From positions 23,020 to 80,347 of the forward strand of contig JAFEEB010000041.1 in assembly GCA_018241325.1 (NCBI GenBank): a stretch of DNA of 57,328 bases. Reading direction: 5' to 3'. Of the stretch, positions 51,538 through 57,328 are shown piece after piece; within the stretch, counting starts at the first letter, position 1, and each line of letters opens with the position of its first letter. Below the pieces are notes generated by a model, which ran no database searches, had not been told where the DNA came from, and saw nothing but the letters and a program-made list of their open reading frames with translations. A program made the translations under genes and the position numbers. The DNA comes from Pseudomonadota bacterium (GTDB lineage: Bacteria > Pseudomonadota > Gammaproteobacteria > Burkholderiales > Burkholderiaceae_C).

Positions 51538-52458
51538 ATGTCCAACACCCGTCCACGACGCGCGCGGCGCGTGCAGCTTTCCACCCCCGGTTCGTCCGAG
51601 AAAATGATGACCAAGGCAGCGGCGAGCGCGGCCGATCATGTGTTTCTGGACCTGGAGGACGCGGTCGCCCCCAATCAAAAGGTGGCTGCGCGCAGCAAGA
51701 TCGTCGAAGCGCTCAATACGTTGGACTGGACGGGCAAGGTTCGGTGCGTGCGCATCAATGACCTGTCGACCCAGTACGCCTACGAGGACATCATCGAAGT
51801 GGTCGAAGGGGCAGGTGCCAATCTTGACACCATCATGATGACCAAGGTCACCAGCGCTGCGGACATCCTGTTTGCGGATCGCTTGCTGGGCATGATGGAA
51901 AAAAAACTCAAACTGCCGCGTCGGATCGGGCTGGAGGCGCTGATTGAAGAAGTGGAGGGCATGCAGAATATCGAATCGATTGCCCGTGCGTCGGATCGGC
52001 TGGAGTGCCTGGTTTTTGGGATGGGCGATTTTTCGGCATCGATGGGCATCAGCCTGGACGCGGTGATCGGCAGCGATGGCGGCTATCCTGGCGACATGTG
52101 GCATTACGCGCGTTTCAGGTTGGTGATGGCCTGTCGCGCGGCCGGGTTGGACCCGGTGGACGGCCCCTATGCGGATTTTCGCAACGAGGCGGGTTACCGC
52201 GAAGAGTGCCGCCGCGCTGGCACCTTGGGCATGGTCGGCAAGTGGGCCATCCACCCAAGCCAGATCGTCGTGGCGCGCGACGCCTTCAGCCCCGATCCGG
52301 CACGTGTGGCCAGTGCGCGCCGGGTGGTCAGTGCCTATGCCGAAGCGGAGGCCGCAGGGGCGGGCTCTATCAACGTTGATGGCGTGATGGTGGATGTGGC
52401 CACCGTGCGGCTGCTGCGCAACGGGATTTTGCGCAAGGCCGAGCTGTACGGGATATAG
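51538..52458 (+). CDS. CoA ester lyase (HpcH/HpaI, malyl/citramalyl-CoA lyase-like)
   Basis: A 306-residue TIM-barrel lyase: RVQLSTPGSSEKMMTKAAAS, DHVFLDLEDAVAPNQKVAAR (Mg ligands), RIGLEALIEEVEGMQNIESIA, FGMGDFSASMGI and KWAIHPSQIVVARDAFSP. This subgroup includes L-malyl-CoA/beta-methylmalyl-CoA and citramalyl-CoA lyases, the last step of the proposed pathway. Follows the CoA transferase and is only 3 bp from the IclR regulator gene. Confidence 0.92.
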   Translation: MSNTRPRRARRVQLSTPGSSEKMMTKAAASAADHVFLDLEDAVAPNQKVAARSKIVEALNTLDWTGKVRCVRINDLSTQYAYEDIIEVVEGAGANLDTIMMTKVTSAADILFADRLLGMMEKKLKLPRRIGLEALIEEVEGMQNIESIARASDRLECLVFGMGDFSASMGISLDAVIGSDGGYPGDMWHYARFRLVMACRAAGLDPVDGPYADFRNEAGYREECRRAGTLGMVGKWAIHPSQIVVARDAFSPDPARVASARRVVSAYAEAEAAGAGSINVDGVMVDVATVRLLRNGILRKAELYGI

Positions 52459-52461
52459 GCA

Positions 52462-53283
52462 ATGGCGGCGGAAAGCAAACCAGCAAAACGCGTGTCCGGC
52501 GCGTCGGCTCGTGAGTTTGAGGGCGTCATCAAGTCCGCCAAGAGGGTGCTCGAACTCTTTGAGTATTTTGCCGAATGCCGCCGCCCCTTGTCCGTGACGG
52601 ATCTGGTGCGCGGCTTGGACTATCCGCAGTCGAGTGCCTCGGTTCTGCTCAAAAGTCTGACGCGACTGGGCTATCTGGACTACGACCGACAAAAGCGCCT
52701 GTATAGGCCCACTTTGCGTGTGGCCTTGCTTGGAGGTTGGGTACACGATCAGTTGTTCAGCCACGCAAGCCTGTCGCACTTGATCGATGACTTGCACCTT
52801 GTCAGCGGAGGTGAGGCCGTGATTTTGGGGATGCAGAACGACATTTATGTCCAATACATCCACCTCGTTCAGTCGCGGCACCAGCAGGTTGCATCGTGGT
52901 ACATCAAGCCGGGGTCGTTGCGCCCGTTGTGCCGATCGGCCGTCGGCCGTATTTTGCTGAGCCGCAAGCCCGATGTGGAAGTGCAGCAGTTGCTGTGGCG
53001 CATCAATGCGGAGGAGGAGCCGCATCTGCGCATGCACGTGGGTGACCTTCTGAAGGAGCTCGACCGTATCCGTCGAGACGGCTACGCTTACACCGAGGGC
53101 ACCGTGAATTCTGAGGTGGGCGTGCTGGCCGTGGAGATGCCTACGCCGGCCAGCCAGCCGTCGATGGCCTTGGGAATCGGCGGCCAGATTCAGACCTTGC
53201 GCCACGAGCGCGAGCGCTACCTTGCGTTGCTTCGCGAGGCTTTACAACCCTATCGGGCAAGCACGAGTTCCGGAAATACATGA
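52462..53283 (+). CDS. IclR family transcriptional regulator
   Basis: A 273-residue regulator with an N-terminal winged helix (SAKRVLELFEYFAECRRPLS then VTDLVRGLDYPQSSASVLLKSLTRLGYLDYD, about residues 22-75) and a C-terminal effector domain (YIKPGSLRPLCRSAVGRILLS; RIRRDGYAYTEGTVNSEVGVLAVEMP). IclR proteins act as repressors or activators of catabolic genes. It is encoded in the middle of the island, at the end of the plus-strand operon, making it the best candidate reader of the five ATCAC-N4-GTGAT sites. Confidence 0.93.
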   Translation: MAAESKPAKRVSGASAREFEGVIKSAKRVLELFEYFAECRRPLSVTDLVRGLDYPQSSASVLLKSLTRLGYLDYDRQKRLYRPTLRVALLGGWVHDQLFSHASLSHLIDDLHLVSGGEAVILGMQNDIYVQYIHLVQSRHQQVASWYIKPGSLRPLCRSAVGRILLSRKPDVEVQQLLWRINAEEEPHLRMHVGDLLKELDRIRRDGYAYTEGTVNSEVGVLAVEMPTPASQPSMALGIGGQIQTLRHERERYLALLREALQPYRASTSSGNT

Positions 53284-53322
53284 ATCGCCCGCCTGCAGGA
53301 TTGGTTGTTTGATTGGCGCCCT

Positions 53323-53337
53323 TCCGGCCTTGCCGGA
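53323..53337. terminator. Hairpin between convergent IclR and acyl-CoA ligase genes
   Basis: TCCGGCCTTGCCGGA, a 6-bp perfect stem with a 3-nt loop, placed between the two convergent stop codons (53283 and 53339). It lacks a T run, so it is a weak candidate bidirectional terminator. Confidence 0.35.
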
Positions 53338-53338
53338 T

Positions 53339-54967
53339 TCATATCTTGCGTGCATGCCCAGCCCAATAACCATCGCGGATTTCACGTTTGAGCGCCTTGC
53401 CGACGGGACTGCGCGGAAGCTGCTTGCGAAACTCCACACTCTTGGGCGTCTTCACGCCGCCAAGACGAGGCCGGCATGCGGCAATGACGTCGCTCTCCGT
53501 CAAAGATGTGCCAGGTTTGATTTGCACCACGGCGTGCACGGCCTCGCCCCACTTCTCGTCGGGCACGCCGATCACGACGCAGTCTTGCACTTGGGGTAGC
53601 GCTAGGATCACCTGCTCGACTTCCGCCGAATAAACATTGAAGCCTCCCGTGACGATCATGTCTTTCTTGCGGTCGACGATTTGCAGGTATCCGTTGACAT
53701 CGAGACGGCCGATGTCGCCGGTATGGTGCCAGCCGTGCTGCGATACCTCGGCGGTGGCCTCCGGGTTCTTGTAGTACCCCTTCATCACGAAGTCGCCCCG
53801 CACGACGATCTCGCCGACCTGACCTTGCGCCAGGAGGTGGCCCGCATCGTCCATGATCCCAATCTTCGAAAACGGCGTCGCTCTGCCGCAACTCGACAAC
53901 CGCTCGTCGTCCGCGATTTCGCCTCCCAGCTTGCCGTCCTTAAAGTGATCCTCGCGCGACAAGTACGCAATCAGCATCGGCGCCTCGGTCTGACCGTAGC
54001 CCTGGGTCATGACCGGCCCGAACACCGTGATCGCCTCTTTGAGCTTGTATACCGACATTGGGGCCCCGCCGTAAGTGAAGTACTTGAGCGAGGAATAGTC
54101 GACGTCACGGACATTCGGCTGCATGAGCAGGGTGTAGATCGCAGTCGGCGGCAGAAACATGCGCGAGACGCGGTATTTCGAAATGGCCGCAAGAATCGCC
54201 TGTGGTTCGGCACTGCCCAGGATCACCACCGTGCCGCCCCGGCGCATGACCGGAAAGCAAAATCGCCCCCCCACATGCGTCATCGGTGCCGCAGCCAGAT
54301 ACACGGGCTCGCGATCGTCCGCAAACTGCCACTCGACTCCATCGCAGAACGTGATGAAGTTCTTGTGTGTCAGCATCACGCCTTTGGGCTGCCCGGTGGT
54401 GCCTCCGGTCGCGCTCATGATGGCCACGGCGTCGGGGCTCAGTGCAGGCGTCGCGAAATGGGCAGAAAACCTCGCCGCCCACGCGAGCAGATCGGGAGCA
54501 TCGTCCCACGGACGGTCAATGCAAATAGCGCGACGTATGCTGGGCGCCTGCGCGCGCAGTTCGGCCACGACGCCCGAGAACGCATGGTGGAAGAACAGCA
54601 CGTCGCAGTCGAAGTCGCGCAGGGTGCGCGAAGTCTCGTCAGTCGCATTGCGCGCGTTGAGCGACAGCCAGACGCCGCCGGCACGCAGGATGCCGAGCAC
54701 GCAGACAAAGGCGTACGGGTGATTGGTGCTGAGCACCGCGGCATGCGCGCCGAGCCCGAATCCTTCGGCCTCGAGTCCTGCTGCAATTTGGTTTGTCAGT
54801 GCCTGGACTTCGGAGTAGTTCAGGCTGTGCTCGCCGTCCTGCAGGCAAGTGCGTTGCGGATAGCGATCGGCCCCTTCGTCGAAGATGTCGATGGCACACG
54901 CTGCTCGCGGACTCGCGGTGCTGTACGCTGGCCCGGTGTTTTCACTCACGCCGAACTCCTGATGCAT
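53339..54967 (-). CDS. AMP-forming acyl-CoA ligase (island)
   Basis: A 542-residue ANL superfamily ligase: IMSATGGTTGQPKGVMLTHK (P-loop, about residue 185), TQGYGQTEAPM, HTGDIGRLDVNGYLQIVDRK and GGFNVYSAEVEQVI, and the catalytic Lys in SPVGKALKREI near the C-terminus. It converts a free acid, probably the product of the GMC/ALDH pair, to its CoA ester. It is transcribed toward the IclR gene. One perfect island palindrome lies about 210 bp upstream of its start (55179). Confidence 0.93.
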   Translation of the reverse strand: MHQEFGVSENTGPAYSTASPRAACAIDIFDEGADRYPQRTCLQDGEHSLNYSEVQALTNQIAAGLEAEGFGLGAHAAVLSTNHPYAFVCVLGILRAGGVWLSLNARNATDETSRTLRDFDCDVLFFHHAFSGVVAELRAQAPSIRRAICIDRPWDDAPDLLAWAARFSAHFATPALSPDAVAIMSATGGTTGQPKGVMLTHKNFITFCDGVEWQFADDREPVYLAAAPMTHVGGRFCFPVMRRGGTVVILGSAEPQAILAAISKYRVSRMFLPPTAIYTLLMQPNVRDVDYSSLKYFTYGGAPMSVYKLKEAITVFGPVMTQGYGQTEAPMLIAYLSREDHFKDGKLGGEIADDERLSSCGRATPFSKIGIMDDAGHLLAQGQVGEIVVRGDFVMKGYYKNPEATAEVSQHGWHHTGDIGRLDVNGYLQIVDRKKDMIVTGGFNVYSAEVEQVILALPQVQDCVVIGVPDEKWGEAVHAVVQIKPGTSLTESDVIAACRPRLGGVKTPKSVEFRKQLPRSPVGKALKREIRDGYWAGHARKI

Positions 54968-55480
54968 TCACGCGAGGCCCGAACGATCGGTCAGACCGTC
55001 TTGTGAGCCGATTGGAGGAGCTTGTTGAACGCATGAAAACTCGCTGCTCTGCAATGCGTTGGGTTGCACGTGGGCGCAGTTTTGGCGCGTGCAAAACGCG
55101 TGCGACGGTGACAGTATGGACTGCATCGCGTCCGATGTGGATCACCTGGCCGACTGCAAGAACCTGGATGCTTCAGTTATCACGCATGTGATGCAGGAGG
55201 AGGCGAGTCGCATCCGCGAGGCGTTGCTTGAGGCCATGCGGCACAAGCCCTCCCGCGCGCCGCATCCCAGGCCGGTGGCGGCTTGCGGCGTTGAAAATCA
55301 CCGCGCTATCCTGGAATCGCTGCGGCCTTCGACTTGCAGCCCATACCGATCCACGGCGCGTCGCATCACAAAAATTCATTCGGCGCCGTTTGGATAAAGT
55401 CAACCGCCAGAGCGTGTCAGACATGCGCGAGACGCTATGCAAAAAGTAGTATCTCGGGGCTGCAATGCTCCGGCCTTCAA
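54968..55480. other. 513-bp gap at the right end of the island
   Basis: This gap lies between the acyl-CoA ligase start and the end of the intact AhpD-like gene. It contains one perfect ATCAC-N4-GTGAT site. An open frame at 55059-55397 (112 codons, including MDCIASDVDHLADCKNLDAS and a helical stretch) resembles nothing I know and lacks a good ribosome binding site. The last ~80 bases before 55481 adjoin the direct repeat. Likely a promoter region plus relic DNA from the integration event. Confidence 0.4.
55179..55192. promoter_or_regulatory. Island palindrome, site 5 (perfect)
   Basis: ATCACGCATGTGAT, exact match to ATCAC-N4-GTGAT with a GCATGT-containing centre. Upstream of the acyl-CoA ligase gene, the only transcription unit that starts here. 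Confidence 0.55.
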
Positions 55481-56077
55481 TCAACCGGCCTTCTTCTCGC
55501 GCGGCACCCGCCCCATCAAGTAAAACTCGGGGTTGGGCATCATGCTGCTGAACGAGGCGATGCGGTTGGACAGGCCGAAAAACGCCGTGATGGCGGCGAT
55601 GTCCCAGATGTCCTCGTCGTCAAAGCCGTGCGCGTGCAGCGGGGCAAAGTCTTCCTCGCCCAGTTCGTGCGAGCGCTGGCAGACCTTCATCGCAAAGTCG
55701 AGCATGGCCTTCTGGCGCGGCGTGATGTCGGCCTTGCGGTAGTTGGTGGCCACCTGGTCGGTCACCAGCGGCTTTTTCTCGTAGATGCGCAAGAGCGCGC
55801 CGTGCGCCACCACGCAATACAGGCAGCCGTTGGCGCTGCTGGTGGTGGTGACGATCATCTCGCGGTCACCCTTGCTCAGCTTGCTGGTGCGGCCCACGCT
55901 TTCGGGCTCCATCAGCGCGTCGTGATAGGCGAAGAAGGCGCGCCACTCCGCCGGGCGGCGTGCCAGGCCCAGAAACACGTTGGGGATGAAGCCGGCCTTT
56001 TCCTGCACCGCCAAGATCTTGGCCTTGATGTCCTCGGGCAGGCTGTTCAGCTCGGGCAGGGGGTAGCGGGTACTCAT
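55481..56077 (-). CDS. AhpD-like peroxidase-related protein (carboxymuconolactone decarboxylase family)
   Basis: A 198-residue protein with the motif NGCLYCVVAHGALLRIYEKK (CxxC plus His) preceded by KGDREMIVTTTSSA, the active site of AhpD-like peroxidase-related enzymes. Opening: YPLPELNSLPEDIKAKILAV; closing: FFGLSNRIASFSSMMPNPEF then YLMGRVPREKKAG. AAGGAG precedes the ATG at 56077. The last ~62 codons are duplicated, truncated and frameshifted at 35376-35563, so this gene forms the right arm of the direct repeat that flanks the island. Confidence 0.9.
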   Translation of the reverse strand: MSTRYPLPELNSLPEDIKAKILAVQEKAGFIPNVFLGLARRPAEWRAFFAYHDALMEPESVGRTSKLSKGDREMIVTTTSSANGCLYCVVAHGALLRIYEKKPLVTDQVATNYRKADITPRQKAMLDFAMKVCQRSHELGEEDFAPLHAHGFDDEDIWDIAAITAFFGLSNRIASFSSMMPNPEFYLMGRVPREKKAG

Positions 56078-56198
56078 GGCGATGGCTCCTTCGTGGTGGA
56101 CCGGGGGTTGATCACGGCTTTGTACCACCGGCGGCCGGCGGCACCCGTCGCGCAACCATAATCACGGCTTTGTTCAACGTCTTTGCAAGGATCATCGC

Positions 56199-56618
56199 GT
56201 GACTTCTTCCTGGATTCGAATCGGCAGCCTTGGCGCTGGCCTGCTGCTGGCCGCCGGCGCCTGCGCGGCCGCCCCCGTGACCACCGCCAGCGGCCTCGTC
56301 TATGAGTCGCTCACGGACGGCAGCGGCCCCAGCCCGACGGCGGCCGACGTGGTCAAGGTCAATTACCGGGGCACTTTTGCCGACGGCGGCAAGGAGTTCG
56401 ACAGCTCGTACAAGCGCGGCCAGCCCATCGAGTTTCCGCTGGGCGGCGTGATCAAGTGCTGGACCGAGGGCGTGCAAAAGATGAAGGTGGGCGGCAAGGC
56501 GCGCCTGACCTGCCCGCCCGCCATCGCCTACGGCAGCCAGGGCGCGGGCGGCGGGGTGATTCCGCCCAACGCCACGCTGGTCTTCGAGGTCGAGCTGCTG
56601 GGTATCAAAGGCAAGTAA
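56199..56618 (+). CDS. FKBP-type peptidyl-prolyl cis-trans isomerase (exported)
   Basis: A 139-residue protein with a signal peptide (IGSLGAGLLLAAGACAAAP) and one FKBP domain: VKVNYRGTFADGGKEFDSSYKRGQPIEFPLGGVIKCW, followed by KARLTCPPAIAYGSQGAGGGVIPPNATLVFEVELLGI. It accelerates proline isomerisation in proteins folding in the periplasm. The start is GTG 56199. The cysteine inside the signal region is not a clear lipobox. Confidence 0.92.
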   Translation: MTSSWIRIGSLGAGLLLAAGACAAAPVTTASGLVYESLTDGSGPSPTAADVVKVNYRGTFADGGKEFDSSYKRGQPIEFPLGGVIKCWTEGVQKMKVGGKARLTCPPAIAYGSQGAGGGVIPPNATLVFEVELLGIKGK

Positions 56619-56910
56619 ATTGGCTCACCCCCAGTCTCCACACGCTGCGCGTTGCTGCGCCTGGTGCTCGCCGCCAGAGGCGGCGGCCCTTCGGTCTGTC
56701 CAGACCTGCGCAGGCAGCTCTGGAGCCGCAGACCTCAGCCCCCTCAAGAGAGCATCGCCAGCGGCCGGGCCAAGCCCGTCCGCGGCGATCGCTGGCACGG
56801 CCTGCTCCGCGGCCATCTGAAGGTGAGCGAGCATCGGTGTATCGTTGGATTTGGATTGACGACAGAGTCCTGGGGCAGGGCTTCACAATACGCATAGGAG
56901 AAACCATTCC
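56619..56910. other. 292-bp gap with GC-rich degenerate repeat-like sequence
   Basis: The gap between the FKBP and CoA-transferase genes holds no convincing ORF. The stretch about 56630-56760 contains CACCCCCAGTCTCCACACGC and CAGCCCCCTC motifs that recall the 79-bp GC-rich repeat but are too diverged to call. The 3' part (56836-56905) is presumably the promoter region for the CoA-transferase operon. Confidence 0.3.
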
Positions 56911-57328
56911 GTGAAAAAAATCTATCCATCGGCCGACGCGGCGCTCAAAGGCGTCGTGAAAGACGGCCAGCTGATTGCCGTGGGCGGCTTCGGCCTGTGC
57001 GGCATCCCCGAGGCGCTGATCCAGGCCCTGCACGACAGCAAGGTGCACAACCTGACCTGTGTCTCCAACAACGCCGGCGTGGACGGCTTCGGCTTGGGCA
57101 AGCTGCTGGAGACGCGCCAGATCAAGAAGATGATCGCCAGCTACGTGGGCGAGAACAAGGAGTTCGAGCGCCAGTACCTGGCCGGCGAGCTGGAGCTGGA
57201 GTTCACGACCCAGGGCACGCTGGCCGAGAAGCTGCGCGCCGGCGGCGCCGGCATTCCGGCCTTCTTCACGCGCACCGGGGTCGGCACCCTGGTCGCCGAG
57301 GGCAAGGAGGTGCGCGAATTCGACGGGC
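56911..57328 (+). CDS. scoA: 3-oxoacid CoA-transferase subunit A (truncated by window edge)
   Basis: The first 139 codons of succinyl-CoA:3-ketoacid CoA-transferase subunit [20 protein letters not shown], the [14 protein letters not shown] stretch, [20 protein letters not shown] and [23 protein letters not shown] are the family hallmarks. It moves CoA from succinyl-CoA to acetoacetate in ketone body/poly-hydroxyalkanoate metabolism. The start is GTG, with AGGAG 10 nt upstream. Subunit B is expected just beyond the window. Confidence 0.95.
   Translation, partial: MKKIYPSADAALKGVVKDGQLIAVGGFGLCGIPEALIQALHDSKVHNLTCVSNNAGVDGFGLGKLLETRQIKKMIASYVGENKEFERQYLAGELELEFTTQGTLAEKLRAGGAGIPAFFTRTGVGTLVAEGKEVREFDG

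Noticed and set aside
56630-56760. Possible third copy of the 79-bp GC-rich repeat
   Set aside because: Shares only short CCCCCTC and CACACGCTGCG motifs; too little alignable sequence to call it a copy.

Overview
The window is high-GC DNA, almost certainly from a betaproteobacterium of the order Burkholderiales, probably Comamonadaceae (Acidovorax/Ottowia/Comamonas-like). The grounds are the gene families (DUF2868/DUF3482 pair, nadE-glnB, Bug/TctC binding proteins, an IPTL-CTERM protein, NnrS) and two short interspersed repeats that I associate with Comamonadaceae genomes. I see no rRNA, tRNA, CRISPR array, transposase, integrase or phage gene.

Layout. 1-14.6 kb is mostly housekeeping: a truncated membrane pyrophosphatase diverging from the soluble pyrophosphatase, a DMT transporter, a DUF2868/GTPase-DUF3482 pair, a small exported protein, a DUF482-type acyltransferase, NAD synthetase with PII (glnB), a glycine-rich IPTL-CTERM surface protein, an acyl-CoA ligase, a CbiM-like permease, a 2OG-Fe dioxygenase and a universal stress protein. 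14.6-23.9 kb is a compact cluster: an ArsR-type repressor diverges from a tripartite RND pump (adaptor, permease, TolC-like channel) that is interleaved with a sulfide:quinone reductase, two DUF2892 membrane proteins, an AhpD-like protein and a methyltransferase. It looks like a combined sulfide-oxidation and efflux unit. 23.9-30.2 kb starts with a Fur-box-like site, followed by a TonB-dependent receptor, a complete NitT/TauT-type ABC importer and NnrS. 30.1-35.4 kb holds a Bug-type binding protein, a flavin/2Fe-2S reductase, an SDR protein, an acyl-CoA dehydrogenase and DoxX, with two copies of a MITE-like inverted-repeat element.

35.57-55.48 kb looks like an acquired catabolic island. Its base composition appears less extreme than its flanks, and it is bounded by a direct repeat of the 3' part of an AhpD-like gene: a truncated, frameshifted copy on the left (35376-35563) and the intact gene on the right (55481-56077). 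The island encodes uptake (LivKHMGF-type ABC transporter and a second Bug protein), oxidation of an alcohol to an acid (GMC oxidoreductase, aldehyde dehydrogenase), CoA activation (AMP-forming ligase and CaiB-type transferase), and a dehydrogenase-hydratase-lyase route (acyl-CoA dehydrogenase, two MaoC proteins, MmgE/PrpD, two CitE/HpcH lyases) resembling itaconate/citramalyl-CoA-type degradation. It also carries its own IclR regulator. All three promoter regions that can drive its five transcription units contain the same palindrome, ATCAC-N4-GTGAT (five sites), which suggests one dedicated regulon.

After the island come a lipid-free periplasmic-type FKBP and the start of a 3-oxoacid CoA-transferase operon. 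Throughout, two kinds of short repeat are found inside coding sequences in frame (DUF482 acyltransferase, RND permease, NAD synthetase, DUF2868 protein), so they extend proteins instead of breaking them.
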